64,000 nt of DNA from Fagopyrum homotropicum (GCA_033239125.1 BSWB01000004.1:59209501-59273500); one strand, 5' to 3'; shown: positions 44,452 through 55,990, counted from the first letter of the stretch. Numbers and translations: made by a program. The notes: a model not told the origin generated them from the letters alone.

Positions 44452-45107
44452 CTTAGGAGGTTTTTTTGGAAGAGACCTCCAACTCTGCGGTGCATTCCTG
44501 AAAAAATCAAAAATTTAATAGGACTTTCAAATGAAGTAAGAGAATGTACCTTGTAAAGTTCTTCAAAGCGTGGGACAAGTTTCATGTTGGGATAATGATC
44601 CACACATGAAATATCTCCCAACTCAGCTGGATCCTCTTCAACCTTGACCACAGTTTCAGTAATTTGGCCAAGGTTCTCCACTTCTTCCTCTTCTTCAATG
44701 AGGACTTCAAGAGGGACATTAAGTTCAATAGGAGGAAGGCTTAAGACTTGGAATTCTTCCTCGGTGGATAAATGATTTTCCAAAGCTTTTTGAGCTTTTG
44801 AAATAGCATTTATCTTGTCTTCAATCTCTTCCACCCTTCTTAACACCTCTTCCAACATCATCTGCATCCGATCCTCGGAGGTTTGTTGTGGAGGTTGCAC
44901 TTGAGGAGGTTGCTCAAAAAACTTATGAGGGTGATTGAGCTCATCCCAATAGGGAAGCTCATCCTCAAGGACTTCTTCACGTTCTCTTTTGTCGCTAAAC
45001 CAATAATAGGCATATTTCTCGTCCAAATATTCATAATAGTCCGGCCTAGCACCTTGCCATGCTATCCAGGCTGGATCAAATGCATGTTCATAGCTCCATC
45101 CAGCCAT
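44448..45107 (-). CDS. gag-derived ORF of E9, 219 codons, intact
   Basis: It starts MAGWSYEHAFDPAWIAWQGA 96 bases after the PBS and stays open to 44448. The first 70 residues are rich in Trp, Tyr and acidic residues and match nothing I recognise. The centre has an acidic coiled coil (EEVLRRVEEIEDKI) and the gag-linker motif ISKAQKALENHLS, shared with gag of E8, E11 and E12. The end is acidic and contains PRFEELYKV. It lacks the capsid part and the Asn-rich tail. It may be a reshaped gag of a non-autonomous family, or an ORF kept open by chance. Confidence 0.5.
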   Translation of the reverse strand: MAGWSYEHAFDPAWIAWQGARPDYYEYLDEKYAYYWFSDKREREEVLEDELPYWDELNHPHKFFEQPPQVQPPQQTSEDRMQMMLEEVLRRVEEIEDKINAISKAQKALENHLSTEEEFQVLSLPPIELNVPLEVLIEEEEEVENLGQITETVVKVEEDPAELGDISCVDHYPNMKLVPRFEELYKVHSLTSFESPIKFLIFSGMHRRVGGLFQKNLLR

Positions 45108-45202
45108 TGGAAAACCTGAAAACTCAAAAACTCATACTGAAAAGATTAAAATCAAAAGCTCACAAGCCCGACAACCGAAAACCGAATTTGGCATAAACCA
45201 AA

Positions 45203-45220
45203 TCCCCGGTAACGGCGCCA
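45203..45220 (-). promoter_or_regulatory. Primer-binding site of E9, tRNA-Asp type
   Basis: The minus strand TGGCGCCGTTACCGGGGA is one change from the tRNA-Asp complement. The sequence beyond it (45227-45320) starts TGTTC but does not match the E9 3' LTR, so the 5' LTR is replaced or truncated. Confidence 0.85.
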
Positions 45221-45331
45221 AAAACTTGTTCTTTGGCGAAACTCTGTTACGTTGCCGGAACGAGAACTTCAAATGTACCCAAAAACACAAATCTGCAAGA
45301 ACACTCAAGTAGAAAGATCAATAGAAAAAAC

Positions 45332-45984
45332 AACAAGCCTATCCTGTAGGGCATCTATAACAAGGTATAAAACCATTAGCTAACCATACATATAAAAGGT
45401 AATGCATAAGCCCAAGCACAAGTCATGAAAGATAAACACATAAGCATGCTATCACACATTTACCCATTTATCATCTTTATAGAATAGTTATTCACTCAAA
45501 TCGTATATATAGATATATGAAACTAGGTGACACGAGGACCGATACATCCTCGCCTCTGGGCCTAACGTCCATCAGGAAGTAGTATCGGTCATACAACCCG
45601 TGTACCCTATGGGAGTGGATTGCGCCCTTCCTTTATACTAGATGACATGAGCACAGAGAACCCCCCAGCCCCTTACAGGATGAAGGGAAGGGTTATCACA
45701 ACCACACATACGGGGCAAGCAATAAAACATAGGTCCGTAATAAACGACATCTCATGCTATCGTAGCAAACACATAACACACATACCACTCATGCAAACAC
45801 CCAATATGAGGATGGTAGCTAAGTAAATCCTATGGACTTACCTCAACCTCATTCCAAGCTCAACCACAATCAACCTCCAATCCTGAGAGGGACACTACCT
45901 AATAACAAGGCATAGAGATATATCAATCTCCTAATAATCAAAGGGGTCACACCTAGACCCAAGGGATTCATAGGATCATCCTCA
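45332..45984 (-). repeat. Chromovirus LTR, second part
   Basis: It continues the LTR interrupted at 40784 (same order as 20324-20970) and stops near 45984, where it joins chromovirus 3' region like 22368. About 960 bases of LTR end are deleted. Confidence 0.75.
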
Positions 45985-46160
45985 AGATCTAATAAGAACA
46001 TATATCACATCATAGCTAGCATGGAATAAGCACATCAAGGCATGTAATCACATAAGAACAAGATAACATACTCACCTAGATAGCACTACGATCTACGCAT
46101 CGACCTTAGGTGCATCTATCTCAACATAAAACTCTAGATTGTTCCTCTGGATACTATCCT
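45985..46160 (-). other. 3' untranslated remnant of E10
   Basis: It matches 22368-22560 of E7, then jumps directly to RNase H at about 46160. The integrase and chromodomain are deleted. Confidence 0.65.
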
Positions 46161-47214
46161 AAGTCTCTCAAGGTCAAAGTCCTTGATCAACTCGAGCCAT
46201 CGACGTTGGAAGTTATTCAACTCCCGCTGCTTAAAAATGTACTTCAGACTCTTATGGTCTGTGAAGATGTGACATGTGGCACCATAATGTAATGTCTCTA
46301 GAAAGCATGAACTACCGCTGCTAACTCAAAATCATTAGTCGAGTAGTTCTCCTCATACGTTTTCAACTGTCGAGACACATATACAATCACTTTGCCTCTC
46401 TCCATCAATACACATCCCAAGCCTAGCTTGGATGCATCACTGCAGACCACAAAATCATGCCAAGACTGGAGCAGAAGTCAAGCGCTTCTTCAACTTCTCC
46501 AAACTATGGGCACACAAGTCAGTTCATACAAATCTGGTAGTCTTCGTCAGAAGAGTCGTAAGTGGACGGGCATTCACAGAAAATCCCTCCACAAAGAGTC
46601 TGTAGTAACCAGCTAGGCCAAAAAAGCTACGCACTTCCTTGACGTTTGTCTGTGTCTTCCATGCATCAACAAACTCAATCTTTGCCGGATCAACCATGAT
46701 CCCACTGGCGGAGACAATATGCCCAAGAAAAGCAACCTCAAACATCCAGAATTTCACACTTAGAGAGCTTGGCATATAGCTCTCTATCCCTCAAAATATG
46801 CAAAACCGTCCTCAAATGACCGGCATGCTCCTCTATACTATGAGTGTATACCAGAATGTAATCAATGAAGACTACCACAAACTGATCGAGGAAGTCGATG
46901 AAAATACTATTCATCAACTCCATGAACACTGTTGGGGCATTCGTCAGCCCAAATGGCATCACTACAAACTCGTAGTATCCATAACGGGTACGAAATGTTG
47001 TCATATGCACAACCTGTTCCCTCAGCCTCAATTGGTGATATCCTGAGCGTAAGTCAATTCGGGAGAATACCGTCGCTCCTTGAAGCTGATCAAGTAGATC
47101 ATCAATACGAGGCAGTGGATACTTGTTCTTGATGGTCACCTTGTTCAACTCTTTGTAATCGATACACAGTCTCAACGATCCGTCCTTCTTCCGCACAAAG
47201 AAGACATGTGCTCC
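46161..47214 (-). pseudogene. RT and RNase H of chromovirus E10
   Basis: RT is readable at 47196-46738: RKKDGSLRLCIDYKELNKVT, FSRIDLRSGYHQLR, MPFGLTNAPTVFMELM and FIDYILVYTHSIEEH. The second Asp of the YxDD motif is Tyr, so polymerase activity should be lost. GLAGYYRLFVEGFSV follows at 46775-46524. Below 46520 RNase H fragments continue with stops. Confidence 0.8.
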
Positions 47215-47511
47215 CTAAGGGGATACGCTAGGGCAGATGAAGCCCTTCTCAGCCAACTCCTCGAGTTTCTTCTTCATCTCCAAAATCTCGACAGGAGGCG
47301 TCATACGATATAGAGCCTTCAAGATGGGTCTGGTACCAGGTTCTAACTCGATACTTAAGTCCACACTCCTTTGAGGCGGCAAGCTCGGTGGCTCAGCAAA
47401 CACGTCTGTAAACTCGTAGACAATTGGAATGTCCTCCAATGCTTGACTCTCTCCATCCTTCATGGCTTAACACCAGAAGGCATCACATCCCTGCATTATC
47501 AGTCTAGCTGC
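47215..47511 (-). pseudogene. Protease-RT linker and RT N-terminus of E10
   Basis: The frame has IPIVYEFTDVFAEPPSLPPQ, SIELEPGTRPILKALYRM and a stop at 47215, just before the RT body. This is the usual start of RT in chromoviruses. Confidence 0.75.
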
Positions 47512-48236
47512 TCATACGACACTGATGACAAAACCAGTCTTCCCAAGGTCCCAACTTTGGAAGACCTCAACCTGACCTACCTTGGTAGAGACTGTAACAG
47601 TCCTCCCACCAACATCTAAAACCACACGGTGTCTATGCATCCAATCCATACCTAATATGACTTCTTCATGCATCAATGGCGTGACTAAGAAGTCAACAAG
47701 CAACACACGAGTCCCTAACCGAAGGGGATAACTACGTATCTCAGGGGTACCTCTGACCCATCTACCATCAAGTAACCCCAAAAGTGTTTCCCCTCTATAG
47801 TAGGTAAACTCAAAAGCTCAACACATACATCAGAAATAAAGAATGCGTAGCACCCGTATCAAACAAAACTCTAACAGGTAAACCATGAAGAAGAATGGTA
47901 CCTGTAGCAGCCGGTGCAGGTCGCTCCTCTACACTCCTAAGCTCAAAGGCTCTACCCTGAGCTCCTCTGATGTTAGTGGTACTCCTACCACGACCTCTAC
48001 CTCTACTCGGTCTGGGAGCAAATCCCTGAGTAGAAGGATGATTTGTGACACTTTGTTGTTCCTGTGTTTGTTGTTGAGGCGTCCTCTGACTAGCTCTTGC
48101 CACACTAGTAGGGGAAGAACCCTGCTGAGATGCAACTCCACCTGCCTACAAAAGGCAGCTCTATGACCTGGTCTACCATAGGTATAACACGTCACTGGTG
48201 GTCTCGTACACTCAGGTCGTATATGTCTCGGGTCAC
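47512..48236 (-). pseudogene. gag zinc knuckle and protease of E10
   Basis: The zinc knuckle CYTYGRPGHRAAFC has its second Cys changed to Tyr. The protease motif LFDTGATHSLF lies in the frame ending at 47810, and EEVILGMDWMHRH in the frame ending at 47512. The gene is cut at 48236 by the E11 LTR, just upstream of the zinc knuckle. Confidence 0.8.
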
Positions 48237-49942
48237 TGTTAGCATGAAATATTGCGATATTCTAGGCACTTTTTCTAGTTGTTTTTCATCCATTATAGTG
48301 TTCATTGATGAGGCATTGAAGCAATTGTTAGCTAGTTTGTCTACATTGTCGGTATAGAGGTCTACATAAGCTTTTTGTTGATTATAGGTGAATAAGAGCT
48401 AAACCCGAACCAATTGAGAGAGAAAGGAGAAGATTTGAGCACATCCAAGGATTAAGGGCACATCAAAGAAGCCAAGGGAGATGCTAGGATAAGGAATGGC
48501 ACGACACAAAGGAAACCACAAGCAATTTACACTTCCACGCTCTAAAATACGGTCGTAGAGAAGTCCACGCCCAAAACCACATCCGTGGATCTTGGCAACA
48601 TGAACGTGGAGTATTCTAGAGAATTACACGGTATAAAGTACGGTCGTGGAAATCATGAAGAACCGTAATCCACTTCCACACTCTAAACCACCGCCGTGGA
48701 ACTCCATGAAACCGTGATTTAGGCAATCTTTTGACGAATAAAATATTGACACATCATTTACGTATATGGGCCGGACAGTTATGTTATCCTTCCTTATAAA
48801 AGGGCTGGAGGAGAGACAATTCGGCACCTCCGCTTATGCTCGCTGACTTCGGCTTACACGCGATTAGGGTTGCATTGGACGTCCGGAGATTTTGCATTGG
48901 CAACGGAGATTCGCAAGGGTTCGAAGATTTGGAAGTTTTTTTTTTTGTGGCGGAAGTTGCGCCTTTCATCCTTATGCTTGATTTGAAGACGAATTGACAT
49001 CCCGTTCTTCGTTCCTATCGAGGATTGTTATTGGTTTGTGTTTATTCCAAATCTGATATACATTATTGCCCTTGATTGTGGATTTGAGATTGATTTGAGA
49101 TTTAGTGAAGGTTTTCGAAGATTTTCATCTTTTATTCTTCTTAATCTTTAATTTGATATTATAATGACAGTTATTGGTTAAAACCCTTTAGCAATTCTAA
49201 GGTGAAGGGTTTATAATAATGGCTTAAATGATGATAGATCGATCGTAAATTGATTGGACCCTGAGGGTTAGAGAGATTTCGCTGACGAACCAAAATCACG
49301 GTTTGTTCTTGAGATTCCACGGCCATGGAAGTTCAAGATCTGCCCGTAATTTATACCAGTTTACGAACTTAGCTTTTACTTTGATCCAAGGTTAAAGATT
49401 AGCTTTAATCTAGTCTTGGCTTGCTCTTTTCTAGGTAGCAGTGAAGCCTCAACAACCTCTACTTCGATTTCGAGTGTCACAACCTTAATCGGTTTAGTTA
49501 GTCTTGATCCTTGGGTTACAAGTTTGGGTATTTGAGATCAATTCTTATCTTTAGATCCTTTCTATACTGAAGCCCCAACAACCTTTATAGAGAGTGTCCT
49601 TAGATAAGTCATATAAAGCCTTGGAATTTCACCGTACATTGCTTTACCTTAGCATACCTTTGCAACTTTTAACTCTGTCCTTAGTTCTTTAGTATATCTT
49701 GAATCGATTGCCACAATTAGATACCTGGATCTTTAGGGTTGCTGTTTTCCCAATATATTTGGAAAGCTTTACCCTTTTACTTGCTTGAAAACTTTATAAT
49801 TGAATTTGTTCCCCCCAAATCCCTCTGTTCGATACTTTGGAATTCTTGCTTAACTACGTCGATCCGTACAATGCGGGTTCGGTTGCTTGATTATAGTTTT
49901 ATAAATTTAAGACTTATTTGCACGCACGCTAAGTGGCGAACA
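48237..49942 (+). repeat. 5' LTR of E11
   Basis: TGTTAGCATGAAATATTGCG ... AAGTGGCGAACA, 1706 bases, with inverted ends TGTT/AACA. TATAAAAGGG at 48795-48804. Palindrome variants cluster at 48530-48720 upstream of the TATA box, with a few near 49318 downstream. The U5 block is near 49862. A donor-like site after the TATA box is less clear here than in the other LTRs. Confidence 0.9.
48530..48720 (+). repeat. Palindrome cluster in E11 LTR
   Basis: At least six degenerate copies of the CCACGGCCGTGG motif (such as CCACATCCGTGG, CCACCGCCGTGG, ACGGTCGTGG) lie in U3, at the same place as 2158-2350 in the related LTR. Confidence 0.75.
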
Positions 49943-49948
49943 AGTTTT

Positions 49949-49966
49949 TGGCACCGTTGCCGGGGA
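49949..49966 (+). promoter_or_regulatory. Primer-binding site of E11, tRNA-Asp type
   Basis: TGGCACCGTTGCCGGGGA differs at one base from the tRNA-Asp complement and lies six bases after the LTR end. Confidence 0.9.
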
Positions 49967-50068
49967 TTTGGTTTAAGCCGAATTCGGTTATCGGTTGTCA
50001 AGCTTGGGAGTTTTTCCCTTGTTATTTTATATCTCTTTTGAGCGATATTTGCATGTTACTTTAGGTAT

Positions 50069-51799
50069 ATGCGCATGTCTAGGAACAACAAGGACCTCCT
50101 ATCTCTTGATCAAGAACTTGAGAAGACTTTGAGGAAGAAACTCAAAGAATGAAAGATGGCTGAAGAAAAGGAGCAGGATTATCAAACAGAGTTAGCGGAA
50201 TCCGAAGCTCAACTTAGATGGAGCGAGAAGACTCGCAAGGAGGAATCGGACCGTCATTAATCGAAAATTGATGAGCTAACGGCTACGATGTTCCAAATGA
50301 GGCTGGAATTGAGCGACCTCAAGAAGAAGGAGAGAAGGAAACTAACAAGATCGGTTAGAGCCAACTCATCCGATGAGGATAGCGACTCTTCCATGCCATC
50401 TCTTGAAGATCTTAACCCGACGGTCAACATGAATCAATTTAATCCAAGACGGGCTGCCAACTATCGTGTCCCGGCTGGGGGTGCAAGATCCGCTCTTGTA
50501 GAAGAAGAGCCAAGAACTCTTGGCCAAAGGATGGATCCAATTCAACAATCACGCCGTCTAGGTGTGAACTTTGATGCTGATGATATGCAAGGGTTTAGCT
50601 TCAACCCACAAGTTATCACCATCGTTCGCCAAAGTCAGTTTGGACGAACGAGTAGCGAATCTCCACATCAACATTTACAGAATTTTGAGATCTTGATGGA
50701 GACAATGAAGCCAAAGAATGCAACCACCAACAACTACAAGATCAAGCCGTTTTTCTTCTCTTTGAAAGGGAAAGCTTTATCTTGGTATCAAGCTCTTCCA
50801 AATGGAAGACTCAACACATGGGAGGATCTTTCCTCGGAGTTCCTCACCAAATTCTTTCCGCCATCTAAAACGGAGGAGTTGAGAGGTAAGATTAATACAT
50901 TTTCTATTAGATCTAACAAAAGTTTGTTTCAATCTTGGGAAAGATTTCAGGATTTACTATTGGATTGTCCACACCATGGCATTTCGAAATTGGAGCTATT
51001 GGAGATATACTATAAGGGGTTGGATATGGAAACATAATTCAAGCTCCAATCCCTTTCATGTGGTACATTCATGGACATGAAGGAAGATGACGCTTGGGAC
51101 TTCATTGAGAAGCAAGCCCGAGTCATTGAGAAGTATTCCCACCACAAAGTAGAAGCAAATCGAGTGGAGCAAGGAGCAAAGCTAACACAAGCCGCTCAAA
51201 CTCAAATCTTTTCTCTCAACTCCGAGATTAAAGAATTGAAGGAAGTCATAAAGGCTAACTTTCCAAATCAAAAGGGACAAGATGTTGGTTATTTAGGAAA
51301 CAACAATAACCACAACGGGAATGAGAATACAAACCGCAACAACCGGAACAACAACCGGAACAATTGGAACAACAACAACAACAACTGGAACAAATGGAAC
51401 AACAATAGGGGTTCAAACAAGAACAATTGGCGTTCCAAACAACAACACAATTCCGGTAATTCTTATCCCAATACAGGAAATTCACTAACTCCACCTTCTT
51501 CTTCTTCCATTCCTTTGAAAAGTCAGGAACAAGCATCTAATAGTGGAAGCACTTTGGGGAAAGAGAAGCCCGATCCCATGTTTGAAACAATTTTGGGAAA
51601 GCTTCAAGGATTAGAGAGTCACATCACCAAGGTTGATGATCACATTACTAGGGTTGACAAAGCCCAAAAGGTTTTAGAAAACCAAATGTTTAGCCATGCT
51701 GAGGAAGTTCCTAGGAATCAAGGAAAACTTCCAGGAAAGACGGAAGATAACCCAACAGGAAGGGGAAGGAGAAGGAACAACTACCGACCCACAGCCTAA
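50069..51799 (+). pseudogene. gag of E11
   Basis: The ATG at 50069 (MRMSRNNKDLLSLDQELEKT) follows an acceptor-like TTACTTTAG. The frame has a TGA near 50150, a TAA near 50258 and a TAA at 51035-51037, but otherwise runs to 51799. It carries GQRMDPIQQSRRLGVNF, SPHQHLQNFEILMETM, FFFSLKGKALSWYQALP, FLTKFFPPSKTEELRGKI, an Asn-rich tract (51300-51430), and the linker DKAQKVLENQMFS. A frameshift near 51760 leads to the protease frame. Confidence 0.8.
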
Positions 51800-53239
51800 G
51801 TTTGTGGAAGTTCCCGTCGAGAAGGAGAAAGAGAAGGGGAAGGAGAAGGAAGACATCTACATTCCTCCTCCAGCTTACAAACCTCCCCTACCATTCCCAC
51901 AATCTAGAGCAAGAGCGTGTCTAGACAAGCAATTCGGTAAGTTTATTGAACTCATGAGCAAGGTGCATATTAATATACCTTTCATTGATGTAATTGTAGG
52001 TATTCCAGCTTATGGGAAGTTCTTAAAGGAGATCATCTCTAACAAGAGGAAATTAGAGGATTTTGGAGAGGTCAAAATGAGTTCGGATTCGTCGGATCTT
52101 ATTAAGACAATGAAGGAAAAGATGCCCCCAAAGCTGAAGGATCCGGGGTCGTTTTGTATTCCCATAGGAGTGGGAGATGTCACATATGATGCATTATGTG
52201 ATTTAGGAGCTAGCAAGCGTGAGCATCATTCCTCTTGCCTTATGCAGGAAGATCGGTTTAGGCGAACCTAAAACCGGTGAAGATGACGTTATACATGGCG
52301 GATCGATCTATAACTCGTCCCGTCGGCATAGTTGAAGACGTCCCGGTCAAGCTTGGTAAGTTCTATGTTCCTATAGATTTTGTTGTGCTTGACATTCCTG
52401 CAGATAGTCCGGTCCCGATCATACTCGAAAGACCGTTTCTTGCAACATCCGGTTGTATGGTTGATTGCAAGAATGCTAGACTCGGTTTCGACATAGGAGA
52501 AGAAAAGGTAGAGTTTGTTCTCTCCACTTTGGTGAAGGAACCAGTTTTTGACGAGGATATATTCAACATCCATGACGCAGAGCTATCTAGAGAGGAGGTA
52601 AGTTCGATTCTCTTCAAAGATCCCTTGCAAAAGGCGATCTCTATGAGCATTATGGACGTAGGGGAAGAAGAGGAATGCAATAAGGAAATTGAAGCTTTAG
52701 AGAAGCAAAAGGAAGTGTATGAAGAAGAATTTGAGAAACTCTACAATGGGTCAGAGAACGTGAGAAATCACGGCCAGTCGTGCTATTCCACGGCCGTGGA
52801 ATCCACCAACATGACCGTAATCAGCTATTCAGAGGACTCCAGTAAGTTACACGGTCAAAACCACGGTTGTGGAACAAACAGAGGCACCGTAATTGATTTC
52901 CACGTCCAAAACCACGGCCGTGGAGGAAACAGGGGAGCCGTAATTTTGGGTGAATCTGAAGGAACTTCTAAGGAAGCAATGGACACTCCTCAAGAGCCAT
53001 TAGAGAGTCCTATAGTGATGGAATTGAAGCCACTTCCCGCACATCTAAGGTATGCATTTCTAGGACCTAATTCTACCTTTCCGGTAATTGTTAGTTCGGA
53101 TTTGAGTTTAGATGAACATAGTAAGCTTATGGTTATTCTTAAGAAACATAGGAAAGCCTTAGGCTACACTATAGAGGATGTAGTAGGAATCAAACCTTCA
53201 CTATGCATGCATAAGATCCTAATGGAAGAAGACTTTTGA
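51760..53239 (+). pseudogene. Protease and acidic linker of E11
   Basis: YIPPPAYKPPLPFPQSRARA and GSFCIPIGVGDVTYDALCDL lead into the active site DLGAS. A four-base duplication-like insertion near 52215 shifts the frame. From 52277 TLYMADRSITRPVGIVEDVP and VVLDIPADSPVPIIL follow. The linker (52680-52960) is acidic and then encodes palindrome-derived NHGRG/NHGCG repeats. The frame ends at a TGA (53237-53239), after which RT continues in frame. Confidence 0.8.
52765..52945 (+). repeat. Palindrome cluster in protease-RT linker of E11
   Basis: Perfect CCACGGCCGTGG copies lie at 52788-52799 and 52912-52923, with CCACGGTTGTGG and half-motifs between. They are in open frame. Confidence 0.8.
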
Positions 53240-54125
53240 ACTTCGGGACAACCTCAAAGGCGGTTAAATGCGACCATGAAGGAGGTTTTCAAGAAGGAAA
53301 TTCTTAAACTACTTGATGCATGTATCATCTACCCTATCTCCGATAGCAAGTGGGTGAGTCCCGTATAGGTGGTTCCAAAGAAGGGAGGAATGACGGTCAT
53401 CACCAATAAGAACAATGAGCTCATTCCTACGCGAACCGTGACAGGATGGAGGATGTGCATAGACTACCGCAAGCTAAATAACGCAATGAGGAAGGATCAC
53501 TTCCTACTACCCTTCATCGACCAAATGCTTGAGAGGTTAGCACAACACTCACACTTTTGCTATCTTGACGGTTATAGTGGTTTCTTTCAGATCCCGATAC
53601 ATCCGGACGATCAAGAGAAGACCACATTCACGTGCCCGTGGGGTACGTACGCTTATAGGAGAATGCCGTTCGGGCTTTGCAACGCCCCAGCCACCTTTAA
53701 AAGGTGCATGATGGCTATCTTCTCGGAGTACATAGAGGAAATCATGGAGGTTTTTATGGATGATTTTTCTGTTTATGGTTCCTCTTTCGATAATTGCCTC
53801 TCTAACCTTGCTCTTGTCGTACAAAGGTGTGAAGACACTAACCTAGTTCTTAATTGGGAGAAGTGTCAATTCATGGTGAAAGAAGGCATTGTATTAGGAC
53901 ACTTAATCTCTAGTAGAGGGATTGAAATGGATAAGGCTAAGATAGAGACTATAGAAAAGCTTCCTCCTCCAACTTCGGTGAAAGGGATAAGAAGTTTTCT
54001 AGGACATGCTGGATTTTATAGACGTTTTATAAAGGATTTCTCTAAGATATCAAAGCCTCTTACTAATCTATTGATGAAGGATGCAGTTTTTGATTTTTTC
54101 GTAGGAATGTTTAGATGCGTTTAAT
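53240..54125 (+). pseudogene. Reverse transcriptase of E11
   Basis: After a TGA (53237) and a TAG (53366) the frame is open from 53369: TVTGWRMCIDYRKLNNA, CYLDGYSGFFQIPIHPDDQE, MPFGLCNAPATFKRCMMAIF, and FMDDFSVYGSSFDN with DD at 53759-53764. A frameshift near 54095 ends it at the RT-RNase H border. All RT catalytic residues are present. Confidence 0.85.
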
Positions 54126-55925
54126 AAGATTCGGGAAGCTCTAATCTCAGCCCCGATTATTCAACCTCCGGATTGGAATCTTCCATTCGAGGTTATCTGT
54201 GACGCAAGTGACGTAGCTATAGGAGTTGTGCTTGGGCAAAAGAAGGAAGGACGAACCCACGCTATATACTATGCTAGCAAGACGCTAGACGAAGCGCAGC
54301 TCAACTACGCCACAACCAAAGAAGAATTTTTAGCAATTGTATACGCATTTGAAAATTTTCGCTCTTATCTTGTAGGTGCAAAGGTGATTTTATACACGGA
54401 TCATGTTGCGATCCGGTATTTGCTTGCAAAGAAGGATGCGAAGCCAAGGCCAATTAGATGGATTCTTCTCCTACAAGAATTCGATCTAGAAATCCGTGAC
54501 AAGAAGGGTTCGGAAAATTCTGTTGCGGATCATTTGAGTCGTCTACCACATCTTGAGGACGACAATCTACCCATAGATGACTCCTTTCCGGACGAGCATT
54601 TACATATCATAGAGGAGTGCATCGACAAGATTAGTAAAGGTAATGAGCCATGGTTTGCTGATTTTGTTAACTATTTGGTTTGCCAGGAATTACCACCCGG
54701 ATTATCCTATGCACAAAGAAAGAAGTTCTTTAAGGATGTTCGAGAATACTTTTGGAATGAACCTCTCCTCTTTAAGAGAGGTCCTGACGGCATCATTAGA
54801 CGATGTGTGCCGGAAGATGAGATGCAAATTGTCATCCGTTATTGTCATTCACTACCTTGTGGAGGACACGCTAGTTCGAACAAGACTATCACTAAGGTAT
54901 TGCAATCTGGATTCTTTTGGCCTACTTTATTTAAAGATGTGCAAACCTTTGTTTCCTGCTGCGATGCTTGTCAAAGAACAGGGAACATATCTAGGAGAAA
55001 CGAGATGCCTCTTAACAACATTCAAGAGGTGGAGATCTTTGACGTTTGGGGAGTAGACTTCATGGGACCTTTCCCATCATCTTGTGGAAACCAATACATA
55101 CTTCTAGCCGTTGATTATGTTTCGAGATTAGTTGAAGCAATTGCCTCTCCTACTAATGACGCCATGGTTGTGGTTAAGTTCTTTAACAAGACCATTTTCC
55201 CACGATTTGGGACACCACGGACCATCATTAGTGATGGAGGCTCTCACTTCATTGCCCGACGATTCGAAGCTCTATTAGCTAAGTATGGGATGACTCACAA
55301 GATCGCCACCCCTTACCATCCACAAACTAGTGGACAAGTGGAGATTTCAAACCGAGAGATTAAAGGAATCCTAGAGAAGACGGTTTCAAGAACAAGGAAG
55401 GATTGGTCTTTGAAGCTAGATGATGCATTATGGGCATACCGGACTGCATATAAGACTCCCATAGGTACGACGCCATACAACCTTATATATGGGAAGTCTT
55501 GTCACTTGCCGGTAGAGTTGGAGCATAAGGCGTATTGGGCAATAAGGTGGTTGAACTTCGGCATGAAGGAGGCGGGAGAGAAGCGTCTCTTAGACCTTAA
55601 CGAGCTAGAAGAACTTCTCTTGAACGCCTACGAAAATACCAAGATCTATAAAGAAAGAGCGAAGCGTTGGCATGATAAGCATATCATTCCAAAAGACCTC
55701 AAAGAAGGAGATCAAGTTCTCCTCTTCAATTCAAGACTTCGTCTCTTTCCATGTAAGCTTAAATCACGTTGGACTGGACCTTATCTAATCAAACGTATTT
55801 TCCCCCATGGTGCAGTTGAAGTATGGGGTGAAAAGGGCGGAAGCTTTAAGGTGAACGGTCAACGACTTAAGAAGTACTCACCGGAACTCCTAGCTGAAGA
55901 GTTCGCACCTACCGCACTTGAATAG
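54126..55925 (+). pseudogene. RNase H and integrase of E11 (565-codon open frame)
   Basis: RNase H begins near 54200 (CDASDVAIGVVLGQKK, YATTKEEFLAIVYAFENF, YTDHVAIRYLL, VADHLSRL). Integrase has its zinc finger (HSLPCGGHASSNK, CCDACQR), VWGVDFMGPF (first Asp), TIISDGGSHFIARRF (second Asp), SNREIKGILEKTVSRTRKDW (Glu), and ends with SRWTGPYLIKR and VEVWGEKGGSFKVNG. The frame is open from 54228 to 55925 and all catalytic residues are visible. It is the best preserved part of the window, but it is cut off from RT by a frameshift. Confidence 0.85.
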
Positions 55926-55935
55926 GTGTAAGTAC

Positions 55936-55990
55936 GGTCTAGCTACGGACCTTAAACAAGCGCTTCTTGGGAGGAAACCCAAGGTATTGC
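55936..55990 (+). other. Conserved post-pol hairpin block of E11
   Basis: GGTCTAGCTACGGACC then CTTGGGAGGAAACCCAAG; the stem is kept and the loop has one change. It starts about ten bases after the integrase stop. Confidence 0.75.

Larger units (their letters stand above)
40785..45331 (-). mobile_element. E9: short non-autonomous Athila-like element
   Basis: The order on the minus strand is a short 5' end piece, a tRNA-Asp PBS, a 219-codon gag-derived ORF, a degraded integrase piece, the post-pol hairpin, palindromes, a tiny ORF3 remnant, the 3' region, the PPT and a complete LTR. Protease, RT and RNase H are absent. It lies in the chromovirus LTR. Confidence 0.75.

Noticed and set aside
54228..55925. 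E11 RNase H-integrase as a working gene
   Set aside because: It has no start of its own. It depends on the gag-pol frame, which has stops in gag, a frameshift in protease, stops before RT and a frameshift before RNase H.
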